From positions 3,348,001 to 3,412,000 of the forward strand of contig NZ_CP121682.1 of NCBI RefSeq assembly GCF_029760955.1: a DNA stretch of 64,000 nucleotides. The letters run 5' to 3'. The notes beneath the pieces are model-generated. The model did not search any database. It had not been told where the DNA came from and saw nothing but the letters and a program-made list of their open reading frames with translations. This DNA comes from Streptomyces cathayae (lineage in GTDB: Bacteria > Actinomycetota > Actinomycetes > Streptomycetales > Streptomycetaceae). Positions 28,359 to 37,249 of this stretch are shown in pieces. The stretch's first letter is position 1; every line of letters starts with the position of its first letter. The translations under genes and the position numbers were made by a program.

Positions 28359-29167
28359 CGGCGTCCTCGCAGGGCCCGGCGGCCGTCCCCGTCTTCCTCT
28401 ACCACGCCGTGACGGACGATCCGCCCGACTGGATCGCCGAGTTCACCGTCACGCCCCGGGAGTTCGCGGCCCATCTGGACGCCGTCGTGGACAGCGGCCG
28501 CACGCCCGTCACCATCAGCGCGCTCGCCGACCATCTGGCCGGGCGCGCGCCGCTGCCGCCCCGTCCGGTGCTCCTCACCTTCGACGACGGTTTCGCGGAT
28601 CTGCCCGGCCCCACCGCGGAGGCACTGGCCGAACGCGCCCTGCCCTCCACCGCGTACCTCACCACCGGCGCCATCACCCCGGGCGGCCGCAGCCTGCTCC
28701 CGCCGGCGCCGATGATGACCCTGGACCGGGTGGCGGAGCTGGAACGTTCCGGCATGGAGATCGGCAGCCATACGGTCAGCCACGCCCAGCTGGACACCCT
28801 GACCGCCGGGCGGCTGCGTGCCGAACTGGTCGACTCCAAGGCCGTGCTGGAGGACGCCCTCGGCCATCCCGTCCCCCACCTCGCCTACCCGCACGGCTAC
28901 AACAGCCCCCGGGTGCGGGCCATGGCGTCCCGCGCCGGCTACGAGACGGCGACCGCGGTACGGCACGCGCTCAGTTCGGACCGCGACGAGCGCTACCGCA
29001 TCGCCCGTCTCATCGTCCGCCGCGGCCACACCCTCGCCGACGTCACCACCTGGCTGGCGGGCGGCGGCGCCCGGGTCGCCCCCTACCGCGACGGCCCGAA
29101 GACGATCGGCTGGCGCTGGTACCGGCACGCCCGAGCGACCCTGCGCGGAGCGGAGTTCGCGGGCTGA
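28355..29167 (+). CDS. Polysaccharide deacetylase (NodB-like, CE4)
   Basis: 270 aa. The metal- and acid-binding motifs of CE4 enzymes are present: TFDDG (75-79) and the His pair in GSHTVSH (137-143), then LAYPHGYNS. No signal peptide or membrane anchor is visible, so unlike secreted chitin or peptidoglycan deacetylases it may act in the cytoplasm on a lipid-linked sugar. It is the last gene of the plus-strand operon and converges on the minus-strand glycan genes. Confidence 0.88.
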   Translation: MTASSQGPAAVPVFLYHAVTDDPPDWIAEFTVTPREFAAHLDAVVDSGRTPVTISALADHLAGRAPLPPRPVLLTFDDGFADLPGPTAEALAERALPSTAYLTTGAITPGGRSLLPPAPMMTLDRVAELERSGMEIGSHTVSHAQLDTLTAGRLRAELVDSKAVLEDALGHPVPHLAYPHGYNSPRVRAMASRAGYETATAVRHALSSDRDERYRIARLIVRRGHTLADVTTWLAGGGARVAPYRDGPKTIGWRWYRHARATLRGAEFAG

Positions 29168-29250
29168 ACGGACCCGGGCGGTCGTCTTCGGGCCGTCGTC
29201 TTCGGACCGTCGCTCCGGCGGTCGTCTTCGGAGCATCGCTCCGGCGGTCA

Positions 29251-29282
29251 CCGCGGCGGGCCGCTCCGGCGGGCCGCCGCGG
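29251..29282. terminator. Hairpin between the converging glycan operons
   Basis: CCGCGGCGG (29251-29259) pairs with CCGCCGCGG (29274-29282). Just upstream (29180-29249) lie direct repeats of GGTCGTCTTCGG and TCGCTCCGGCGGTC. Confidence 0.5.
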
Positions 29283-29309
29283 CCGTGCCGGGGCGGCCGC
29301 CCGGTCAGG

Positions 29310-30503
29310 TCACTTCGTCGGCTGGTTCAGGTACGGGTCGGACACCACCTCGCGCAGGCTTTCCCACGCCGCCTCGTTGGCCACGGCCAGATCGCAGTGC
29401 GGTCCGGGATCGCGGTAGTTCCACTGGAGCGCGGCCTTGACCCCGTCCAGCCCCTTCAGGACGGGCGGCACCCGCGCGTACCACTCGGCCTGCCGCTCCG
29501 GTCGCGAGTCGTCGGCCGCCGAGCCGAACTCGGAGAGCATCAACGGCTTGTCGGCGGAGATGTTCTCGCGTATCCAGTCGTGCGTGGCCGTCTGGGTCTG
29601 CTCGAAGGTCAGCCACTTCGTCTTGTGGCAGCGGTAGTAGTTGTACTGGTTGTAGCCGATCCAGTCGACGTACTCGTCCCCCGGGTACATCCCCTTGAAC
29701 AGGTCACCGTGGTTCAGGTACCCGGTGACGATCCAGGTCCACACCACGTTGTCCACGCCCAGCTCCCGGAACCGGTCGTGGATGTGCCGGTACGCCTTCA
29801 CGTACTGGGCCGGCGTGCCGTTGTCCGGGGTGCGCGTGTCCATCTCCAGGTCGAAGGAGAGGAAGACCTTCTTCCCGGTGCGCTGCCCGTAGTCCTTGAC
29901 GCGCCGGGCCTGGACGTCGATCACGGTCGCGTCCAGGCCGCCGTCGGCGATCTCCTTCCACGTCGGCTGCTGTCCCTTCGTGCCGCCCCACCACTTGCTC
30001 TCCCAGGACAGCAGCAGCATGCGGTCCTCGCCGACCCGTTGTTCCTCCGGGCTCAGCAACTGCCCCTCCCTGCGGGCGCCTTCGGGCAGGGACATGTCGT
30101 GGTACGTGTACACGATGTCGAGCTTGCGGCCCACTTTCCGCTCGTAGGCCCTCACCCTCTCCTCCAGGTCGGCCCGTTCGTGCGGCACGAACGCCCCGAA
30201 CCAGGCGCCGCACGGCGGTTCGAGCAGTTCCGTGGGCCGGCACTCCTCGCCCATTCCGGAGGGCTCCGAACCGGACGGCCCGGAGGCGTCGCGCAGCGCG
30301 AGTACGGCGACCAGCACCGCGCAGACGACCGCGACGGAGGTGATCAACGGCCGCCGGCGGCTCGCGGCCGACCTGGCTCCGGGGGTGCGGTGCCGACCGG
30401 TGCCGGTGCCGGGCCCCGGGTGCGCGGTGGTGTTCGTACCGGTGGAACGCCGGGCGCGGCGCAGGGCGGCGGCGATACGGTGAAAGGGACGGGCGAACCT
30501 CAC
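29310..30503 (-). CDS. Membrane-anchored glycoside hydrolase, beta-mannanase (GH26)-like
   Basis: 397 aa. A 50-residue Arg-rich cytoplasmic N-terminus precedes one membrane helix (about 51-70) that anchors an extracellular TIM-barrel domain. Recognisable parts are GAWFGAFVPHERADLEERV, FLSFDLEMDTRTPDNGTPAQ, WTWIVTGY, DEYVDWIGYNQYN and the nucleophile-type LMLSEFGSAADD. The pattern fits GH26 and related endo-glycanases; the substrate is unknown. GTG start overlaps the stop of the small membrane gene. It may trim or release the glycan made by this locus. Confidence 0.82.
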   Translation of the reverse strand: MRFARPFHRIAAALRRARRSTGTNTTAHPGPGTGTGRHRTPGARSAASRRRPLITSVAVVCAVLVAVLALRDASGPSGSEPSGMGEECRPTELLEPPCGAWFGAFVPHERADLEERVRAYERKVGRKLDIVYTYHDMSLPEGARREGQLLSPEEQRVGEDRMLLLSWESKWWGGTKGQQPTWKEIADGGLDATVIDVQARRVKDYGQRTGKKVFLSFDLEMDTRTPDNGTPAQYVKAYRHIHDRFRELGVDNVVWTWIVTGYLNHGDLFKGMYPGDEYVDWIGYNQYNYYRCHKTKWLTFEQTQTATHDWIRENISADKPLMLSEFGSAADDSRPERQAEWYARVPPVLKGLDGVKAALQWNYRDPGPHCDLAVANEAAWESLREVVSDPYLNQPTK

Positions 30504-30925
30504 AGGGCGGAACCCTTCCGTGTCCTCGGCGGGGAGGCACGCAGCCGCGGGAAGAAGGCGGCGAGCGTGGTGAGCAGCGTCAGGGCCAGCAGCACGCGCT
30601 GCGCGCTGAAGGCATGGGTGGCGATCAGCACCGTCGCGACGATCATCACCGCGCCGATGCTGACGAACACGACCAGCATCAGTCGTTCCAGCAGGTCGGA
30701 GTGGCGGGCGAAGTCGGGGGCGCGCTGCTCGACGGGCCCCCGCGCCGTGCGTATGCGCAGGGCGGGGCCGCAGAGGCCGACCAGGGCGGCACCGGGCCCC
30801 GCCGCCAGGAAGACGACGACGGCCGCACCCCGCAGCGGCGATCCGCCGGGGAGGGCGAGCGCGGCCAGCGCCAGCCAGCCGCCGAACGGCGGGAGCATCC
30901 TGATCACGAAGTCCTGCGGTGTCAT
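30500..30925 (-). CDS. Small membrane protein of the glycan locus, function unknown
   Basis: 141 aa with four hydrophobic segments (about 10-30, 32-55, 78-102 and 106-125) and a basic C-terminus (RLRASPPRTRKGSAL). I recognise no family. It is translationally coupled on both sides (ATGA with the large membrane protein, GTGA with the glycoside hydrolase), which argues for a shared complex. Confidence 0.75.
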   Translation of the reverse strand: MTPQDFVIRMLPPFGGWLALAALALPGGSPLRGAAVVVFLAAGPGAALVGLCGPALRIRTARGPVEQRAPDFARHSDLLERLMLVVFVSIGAVMIVATVLIATHAFSAQRVLLALTLLTTLAAFFPRLRASPPRTRKGSAL

Positions 30926-33030
30926 CGCCCCGCCCCCTCTGCTCCGCCGTCCCCTGCGCTCGCTCTGTCGTCCCCTGCTCCGCCGTCCCCTGCTCCGTCG
31001 TCCTCTGTCTGTCTCAGCTCGTAGACCACTCCCGCGCCGGTCTCCGCCACCAGCCGGAACCGCGGCGACGCGGCGACGGCCTCCCGGATACGGTCCAGCT
31101 GGGCCCCGGTGAGCTGCCCGTTCATCTCGGAGTTGGCCGACTGGCCCTGGGTGAACAGGAAGTAGGCCCGAGCGGGAGGCTCCACCCCGGCCATGTCGGT
31201 GGCGAGGGTGCGGGCCGGGTCCCGCACGATCTCGTCGACGTGCCTCCGGTCGTCCTCGAGGAACCAGTAGTGGTCGACGCTCCCGTACGAGGCGTGGGCG
31301 AGCGGGTAGTTGCGGTTGGCGGCGACGACCAGCGAGCCCTCGGGCGCCTCGTCGAAGAGCCGCTGCACCAGGGCCACCTCCTGCGGCGGGAAGTAGCTGA
31401 TCCTGTCCTTGCCCGAGTAGCTCGGGACGAACGCCAGGGTTCCGGCGAGCAGCACCGGCAGCGGGCCCCAGACCCGGACGCCGAAGCCGCTGCGGAGGCC
31501 GAAGCCGCGGCGCGTACGGGCTTCGCCCTTCCGGCGGGCCTCGGCCGCCGCCTCCGCCGCCGCCTCGGTGGCGGCGAGGGTACGCACCTTGGGCAGCAGG
31601 GCGGCGGCGCCGAAGAAGGCGACGCCGGGCAGCATGAACATCAGCACCCGGAAGACCATCTCGCTGCCGTAGCTGCTCGCCACGAACATCGGCAGCGGTG
31701 CCGCCGTGATCACCAGCAGCGGCATCGCGCGGTACCGCAGCACGGGCTGCCGCCACACTCCGGCCACCGCCAGCAGCAGGACGGCACCCGACAGCAGCCG
31801 GGCCGCCCACGAGGTCACCACCGCCCCGGTGCCGGTCGGGGTGGCGCCGTACCCCGTCTCGACGTTGCCGCCGACGTCGCCCACCGCGCGGACCATGTCC
31901 GGCAGCGCGGCGGACAGGAAGGGCAGCGCGGCCGTCAGACACCAGGCCAGGAAGATGACGACCGTGGTGGCCACCGGCACCCAGTCCCGGTGGCGGCGCA
32001 GCAGCCACAACGCGAGCAGTGACACGATCAGCATGCCGGGGGTGAGCTGGTGCGAGATGACGATCGCCGTCACCAGCAGGGTGACCAGGGCGGTCCAGAC
32101 GGCCTGCCCGCGCCGCCCGCCGCCCTCACCGGAACGGCCGTATCTGCGCAGCACCACGGCCAGCACACCGAGATGCAGCGCGAAGGCGACGGACTGGGGG
32201 GAGAAGTAGTCCTGGCCCACCCAGTTGGCGACGTGGAAGAGCCAGACCGCGGTCCAGATCAGTCGCCGGTCCTCGGTGAAGGTGCGGTAGATCAGCAGCA
32301 GCGGGAGCAGCAGCGTCAGACTGGACGCCAGCGGCCACCACGCCATGTACATCGCCGCCGAGTCCACGCCCAGCAGCCGCACCAGCGCCGCCTGCGCGGC
32401 GAAGAAGCCCGGCCACTGGTCGTAGACCGCCATGTCGCCGATCTGGTCGGCGTTCTGGAGCCCGCCGGCCGTCAGCAGGTGGTCGACGACGCCGTCGTGC
32501 TTCCACGCCCAGGCGTACAGCGGGGTCGGGTAGAGCACGGCCTGGGTGGCCCGCTCCATCACCAGCAGGCCGAGCACGTACGCGGCGGACCAGCCGCCGG
32601 GCCGCCGCGGGTCGCGGACCGTGAACCAGAAACCGGCGGTGAGCACGGCGAGGCCGGCCCAGAAGCCCGGGTGGAGCGCGGCGACCAGGCCGTAGTCGTC
32701 GAGGTGCGACACATCGGTGTGCCGGACCGCGTACAGCCACAGCGCCAGCGCCGTCACCAGCGGTAGCGCGGGCCGGAGCGCGAGGGCACGGGGCACGGAC
32801 CAGAAGGGCGGCAGGTCGGAAAGATCCGTCACGGGCTCATGGGCGGGGGTCGACGACTCCGAGGAGGGATCGGTCCGCGCATCGGTCCGCGACTCGCTGT
32901 GCGACTCGGTGGGTGACTCGCTGTGCGACCCGGTCCGCGCAGGCGGTCCGGCAGGGGTGGCCGACGCCGATGTGCTCCCGGGTACGGGCTCGGACGCGGG
33001 TCTCTCGCGTGGAGTGGCTGGCGGACGCAC
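30922..33030 (-). CDS. Polytopic membrane protein, possible GT-C-like glycosyltransferase or polymerase
   Basis: 702 aa from the GTG at 33030 (AGGGGGG seven bases upstream). The first 80 residues are a Ser/Thr/Glu/Pro-rich cytoplasmic stretch with SHSESPTESHSESRTDARTD. About eleven membrane helices follow. A loop between the first helices has HTDVSHLDDYGLVAALHPGF and QNADQIGDMAVYDQWPGFFA, and an extracytoplasmic domain near the end begins after SYSGKDRISYFPPQEVALVQ. The layout resembles GT-C enzymes and Wzy-like polymerases, but I see no diagnostic motif beyond the acidic first-loop residues. Middle gene of the minus-strand operon. Confidence 0.75.
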   Translation of the reverse strand: MRPPATPRERPASEPVPGSTSASATPAGPPARTGSHSESPTESHSESRTDARTDPSSESSTPAHEPVTDLSDLPPFWSVPRALALRPALPLVTALALWLYAVRHTDVSHLDDYGLVAALHPGFWAGLAVLTAGFWFTVRDPRRPGGWSAAYVLGLLVMERATQAVLYPTPLYAWAWKHDGVVDHLLTAGGLQNADQIGDMAVYDQWPGFFAAQAALVRLLGVDSAAMYMAWWPLASSLTLLLPLLLIYRTFTEDRRLIWTAVWLFHVANWVGQDYFSPQSVAFALHLGVLAVVLRRYGRSGEGGGRRGQAVWTALVTLLVTAIVISHQLTPGMLIVSLLALWLLRRHRDWVPVATTVVIFLAWCLTAALPFLSAALPDMVRAVGDVGGNVETGYGATPTGTGAVVTSWAARLLSGAVLLLAVAGVWRQPVLRYRAMPLLVITAAPLPMFVASSYGSEMVFRVLMFMLPGVAFFGAAALLPKVRTLAATEAAAEAAAEARRKGEARTRRGFGLRSGFGVRVWGPLPVLLAGTLAFVPSYSGKDRISYFPPQEVALVQRLFDEAPEGSLVVAANRNYPLAHASYGSVDHYWFLEDDRRHVDEIVRDPARTLATDMAGVEPPARAYFLFTQGQSANSEMNGQLTGAQLDRIREAVAASPRFRLVAETGAGVVYELRQTEDDGAGDGGAGDDRASAGDGGAEGAGR

Positions 33031-33092
33031 GGTGGTTCCCCCCTGACGGTTCGGCTCCGGAACGTGATCGGTCGTTTCGGTCGGTCGTTGGT

Positions 33093-35618
33093 TCAGCCGT
33101 TCGGTTCTCCGCGGCCGGGCGGCCGTGCCGCCGACACGGCACGGCGCAGCGGCGGGAGGTGGAGGAGAGGCAGCAGGAGAAGCAGCGCGCCGAGCAGGGG
33201 CGGGGCCACCGGTGCGAGCGCGTCCCGCCACACCCAGCCGGCCACGGCGACGAGATACAGCGCCCCCCAGCGCCCCGGCCAGGACAGCCTGCCGCCCGCG
33301 CGCGCCGACAGCAGCCACAGCGGGACGAGACACAGCAGCTGGCAGACCGGCGGTGTCCAGCGCAGCAGGGGCTCGGGGCCGGCGAGTCCCATCGCGTCCG
33401 CGAGGAACACGGCCGGCTGCGAGTACAACGCCCCGCCCACCGGTCTCGGTTCCCGGCCGAGGACGACAGGTGCGGCGTACAGGGCGGACAGGGCGGAGCC
33501 CAGCGCGGTGCCGGGGAGCCAGGGGTCGGGCCGCGTGCACAGCGTCACCGAGGCGACGAAGACCAGGAGCAGCACTCCCCCGGCGGCGAGCGCCGAGAGC
33601 GGCAGCCCTTCCAGTAACAGGCGTCCCGTCAGTTCTCCCGGTTCCTCCCGCTCGGATCCGTCGAACCGGGGCAGCGAGCGCACCGACACCCAGAAGACGA
33701 CGGTGGCGAGTCCGAGCAGCACCCAGAGGACGTCACGCAGGCGCCGCTCGGTCTCGTCACCGGCCGACGACGACGGGAGCACACGGCGTGCACCGGCCCA
33801 GGCGGGGCGAACGTCCTCCACACCGTCCCGCGGCGCGTCTCCCGCGGACCGCCGCTCCCTCCGCTCCGCGGACTCCTCGTACTTCTTCCGCTCCTCGTGT
33901 TTCTCCGTCTCGTGCGGCCCGTGCGGCCCGTGCCGCTCATGCGGTGCGTCGTCCCGGCCCGGTGCGTCCCGTGGAGCGGGCGTCTCCCCGGCTCCCGCCC
34001 CCGCCCCGGGGCCGGTGGCCTCCTCCGCGTCCCCCCGCCCGTCCGCGTCGACGGGGCGGGGCCGCACGATGAACGCCAGCGTGTCCGCCTGGAGCGCCTC
34101 CCGTTCGTAACCGGGGCGGCCGATGAACAACGTGACGGTGTCGTCGCCGCCCTGCCCGGGGCCCGCCCTGCCCTCGTGGGCGGCCCGGCGGGCCCAGCCC
34201 GTGCCGTACCCGGCGGTGGCGTTCAGCTTCGCCCAGCGGGTGCCGTAGGCGGACCCGGCAGGAGCCGGGGCGGCCCGGTCCGGCCCGTCCTGCTCCAGGG
34301 GCCCGCCGTGCGTGCCGCGCAGCGCCGACCGCAGTCCGAACACCGAGACGACGGCGATCAACATCATGCTGATCAGCACCGCCCACCCGGCCCCCGCGAT
34401 CCCCGCGGAGCTGAACAGCACGGCCGCGCTGCCCAGTACCAGCACGCACATGGCCCCCTGGAGGGCGGCGAGCACACCGGTGCGCCCCTGCACCCGCAGC
34501 ACCCCGATGTACAGCTCCACGACCACCCGGGGCAGCGCACCGAGCGCGAGCAGCCGCAGTACGGCCGAGCCGTGCTCGGCGTAGTCCGCGCTGAACGGGG
34601 TGAGGATCTGCGGTGCGAAGACCACGAGCACCAGCACCACCGGCACCAGCAGCAACGTCATCCGGCGCAGTGCCCCCCGGACCCCCTCCGCGAGTTGCCG
34701 TGGGTCGTGCGAGGCGTGGGCGGTGAGTGACGAGGCCATGTTGATGGCCATGAACTCCATGGTGCCGCCGACGGTGTACGCCACGTAGAAGTAGCCGTTG
34801 TCGGCGGCGCTGAAGCGCACCGCGACCATCACCGGCAGCAGGTTGATCATCGCCAGGCTGAACAGGGCGCCGAGCGAGTCTCCGGCCAGGAAACGGCCCA
34901 TGTCCCGGACCTTGGGCGGTTCCCGGTCACGGTCGGCGGCGGCCTGACGCGGAACGAGCCGGCGGAAGATCAGCCAGCCGAGCGGCAGCGTGGAGAACGC
35001 GATCGCCACGGCCCAGGACACGAAGATGCCCAGTACCGGCAGCGCGCTCGCGAAGACGGCCAGCAGGACCAGCTTCCCGGTGGAGAAGACGGCGTTCCCG
35101 ACGGGCACCCACTCCGTCTTCCGCAGGCCCGTGAGCACCCCGTCCTGCAGGGTGAGCAGCGCCCACGCCACGCACGCCGCGACGAACAGCGCGCCCGCCA
35201 GCGGTGTGCCGAGGGGTTCGTACGACGCGCCCCACAGATCCAGCGTGAGCAGGAAGACGCCCGCGGCCAGGGCGACGACCAGCGAACTCGCCCCGTACAC
35301 GCTCCACACCAGACGCCCGGTCTCGCGGCCGGCACGCGGCACGAAGCGGACCACGGCACCGATCATCGTGGTCGCGGTGATGCTGGCGAGCAGCCGCATC
35401 GCGGCGATGGCGGCGGAGCCCTGGCCGACCGCCTCCTCGGAGTAGTAGCGCGCGGCCACGAGCCAGAAGCCCAGCCCGAGGACCGCGGAGACGCCGGTGC
35501 TGAGCATCAGGAAGTAGGCGTTCTTGAACAGCGAGTCGGAGCCGGGTCTGCGGTCGGCGGGTTCGGGGGCGCCGCCGCCGCGTACCACGGCGGGCTCGTG
35601 CACCTGGATCTCAGTCAC
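33093..35618 (-). CDS. Polysaccharide flippase (MATE/MviN-like) fused to a second membrane domain
   Basis: 841 aa. Residues 30-435 are a 12-helix flippase of the Wzx/PST type (FKNAYFLMLSTGVSAVLGLG, FLAGDSLGALFSLAMINLLP). Residues 436-628 form a long, highly charged linker with a His/Glu/Lys/Arg-rich part (HERHGPHGPHETEKHEERKK). Residues 629-830 are a second block of about six helices not found in ordinary flippases. It overlaps the aminotransferase gene by eight bases. Probably moves a lipid-linked oligosaccharide across the membrane; the role of the fused part is unknown. Confidence 0.83.
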   Translation of the reverse strand: MTEIQVHEPAVVRGGGAPEPADRRPGSDSLFKNAYFLMLSTGVSAVLGLGFWLVAARYYSEEAVGQGSAAIAAMRLLASITATTMIGAVVRFVPRAGRETGRLVWSVYGASSLVVALAAGVFLLTLDLWGASYEPLGTPLAGALFVAACVAWALLTLQDGVLTGLRKTEWVPVGNAVFSTGKLVLLAVFASALPVLGIFVSWAVAIAFSTLPLGWLIFRRLVPRQAAADRDREPPKVRDMGRFLAGDSLGALFSLAMINLLPVMVAVRFSAADNGYFYVAYTVGGTMEFMAINMASSLTAHASHDPRQLAEGVRGALRRMTLLLVPVVLVLVVFAPQILTPFSADYAEHGSAVLRLLALGALPRVVVELYIGVLRVQGRTGVLAALQGAMCVLVLGSAAVLFSSAGIAGAGWAVLISMMLIAVVSVFGLRSALRGTHGGPLEQDGPDRAAPAPAGSAYGTRWAKLNATAGYGTGWARRAAHEGRAGPGQGGDDTVTLFIGRPGYEREALQADTLAFIVRPRPVDADGRGDAEEATGPGAGAGAGETPAPRDAPGRDDAPHERHGPHGPHETEKHEERKKYEESAERRERRSAGDAPRDGVEDVRPAWAGARRVLPSSSAGDETERRLRDVLWVLLGLATVVFWVSVRSLPRFDGSEREEPGELTGRLLLEGLPLSALAAGGVLLLVFVASVTLCTRPDPWLPGTALGSALSALYAAPVVLGREPRPVGGALYSQPAVFLADAMGLAGPEPLLRWTPPVCQLLCLVPLWLLSARAGGRLSWPGRWGALYLVAVAGWVWRDALAPVAPPLLGALLLLLPLLHLPPLRRAVSAARPPGRGEPNG

Positions 35619-36957
35619 GGGGCGGCCCCAGCCCTCTCACCGTGTCCCCCGGCCGTACCGCCCCGCGCCGCGCCGGCCCCTCCGGTGCCGCTGACCCTTC
35701 CGGTTCCTCCGCCGTCTCCGGTTCCTCCGCCGTCTCCGGTTCGGCCCGTGCCCCGGGCGGCTCGGCCGGCCGCGCCCCGGACCGTTCCAGCACCTCGACG
35801 GCCTCCCGTGCCCGCAGCGGATCCACCGGCAGCGCGTGCCGCGCGAACCAGCGAGCGCCCTCGGGCGCGAGCGACGGGTCCGTGAACTCCGCTCCCGCGT
35901 AGTCGTCCAGGGGCGGATCGTAGAGGTAGCCGACGACGATGCCGCGCCGCGCCAGCGCCTCGATCGCGGCGTCCCGGTCCGCCACGAGCAGCGGCACCCG
36001 GAACAGCGGCTGCGCCGCACCGCCCGGACGCGGCCGGGCCCACCGCGTCGACAGCAGCAGTTCCGTACCCGCGCGGGAGGCCGCCAGGACGTCGTCCAGC
36101 CGCCTGAGCCCGCGCCGGACCCGGCGCAGGCGCACAGGGCCGGGCGTCAGCCGGTAGTCGTGCATGTCGACCCTGACCCAGGGATCGTGCGCGGCCAGAT
36201 CCGGGGCGGAGCGCACCGCGTCGGCCAGCGCGTCCGGACGCAGCGGCATGCGGATCCCCTCACGCTCCGTCAGCCCCAGCCGCCCCATCGCGGCCCAGGC
36301 CGCCCGGCGCAGCCCGAGTCCCCGCACCGCGGCCTCGGCGTACGGCCGTACCGCGTAGGTGAGTTCGGACGCCATCCGGCGCGGGGCGAGCAGTTCGGCG
36401 CAGGCCTCCCGCACCGCTGCGCTCCGGCCCGGGTCGGCCAGCGCGAGAATGCCCCCCGTCTGGGCGCCGACGTGCTTGGAAAGGCTGAAAACAGACGCGT
36501 CGCCCCAGGCGCCGACCGGCCGCCCGCCGACCTCGCTGCCGATCGCGTGCGCCCCGTCCTCGAACAGCGGGATGCCCAACACATCGCAACGGGACCGCAG
36601 TTCCGGGGCCGGATCCGGGTTGCCGTACAGATTCGTGGTCAGTACGGCGGACAGCGAGCCCCACACCTCCTCGGGCACGGCATCGGTGTCGATGGACGCG
36701 TCGAGCGGGTTCAGCGGCGCCTGCACCGGGCGCAGCCCCGCCGCGAGCACCACGAAGAAGATGACGTCGTCGTTGACCGGCGACATCAACACCCTGCCGC
36801 CGGGCGGGCACCAGTGGCGCAACGCCACGAACAGCCCGAACCTGCATGACGGCACGTACACGCATTCCCGGCCGAGCCGGCCGCGCATGACCTCTTCCAG
36901 CCTCTTCGGCTGCGAGCCAGAGCGCGCCGAGCCCGGACCGGCCTCCCCTATGGCCAT
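35611..36957 (-). CDS. DegT/DnrJ/EryC1-like PLP-dependent aminotransferase
   Basis: 448 aa. The fold of sugar aminotransferases is seen: Asp134 in FEDGAHAIGS that holds the pyridine nitrogen, and Schiff-base Lys161 in FSLSKHVGAQTGGI. The C-terminal 45 residues are an acidic low-complexity tail (EPETAEEPETAEEPEG). ATG with AGGGGGACGG upstream. First gene of the minus-strand operon. Likely makes an amino sugar for the glycan, though the group also contains enzymes acting on other substrates. Confidence 0.85.
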   Translation of the reverse strand: MAIGEAGPGSARSGSQPKRLEEVMRGRLGRECVYVPSCRFGLFVALRHWCPPGGRVLMSPVNDDVIFFVVLAAGLRPVQAPLNPLDASIDTDAVPEEVWGSLSAVLTTNLYGNPDPAPELRSRCDVLGIPLFEDGAHAIGSEVGGRPVGAWGDASVFSLSKHVGAQTGGILALADPGRSAAVREACAELLAPRRMASELTYAVRPYAEAAVRGLGLRRAAWAAMGRLGLTEREGIRMPLRPDALADAVRSAPDLAAHDPWVRVDMHDYRLTPGPVRLRRVRRGLRRLDDVLAASRAGTELLLSTRWARPRPGGAAQPLFRVPLLVADRDAAIEALARRGIVVGYLYDPPLDDYAGAEFTDPSLAPEGARWFARHALPVDPLRAREAVEVLERSGARPAEPPGARAEPETAEEPETAEEPEGSAAPEGPARRGAVRPGDTVRGLGPPRD

Positions 36958-37249
36958 CCGTCCCCCTGATGTGCCATCGGAACGCCCCCTCCCCGAGGCC
37001 TTCCGGCACCCGCCCAGAGTCGCCCTGTTCGCACCGCTCCGTCAAGATTGCGTCGCGTCCTGTGGATAACTTCCGGTACGCAGGAGGAAGCGGCACATGC
37101 CCCCTCCTCTCCGCCGCCCGTCGCCCCGGACCCGTCCCTCCGCCTCTGCCCAAGAGCACCGCGGCACCCGTAACGTGTGGCACGACCACGAACACGTGAA
37201 GCACCAGAGCACCAGAGCACCTGCGCACACGAAAGCGAGGCAGCACCCG
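36958..37249. other. Divergent intergenic region, glycan operon and fumarylacetoacetase
   Basis: 292 bp. A less GC-rich patch TCCTGTGGATAACTTCCGG lies at 37058-37076. CGTGT (37174-37178) and ACACG (37192-37196) form an inverted repeat with an inner GTGG/CCAC, operator-like and 54 bases before the fumarylacetoacetase start. The 8-bp unit CACCAGAG is repeated just after it. Confidence 0.4.

Noticed and set aside
30500..32008. Single 502-codon minus-strand gene covering the small membrane protein
   Set aside because: Its first two thirds are antiframe to the large membrane protein; only the last 141 codons, from ATG 30925, look like a real hydrophobic protein.
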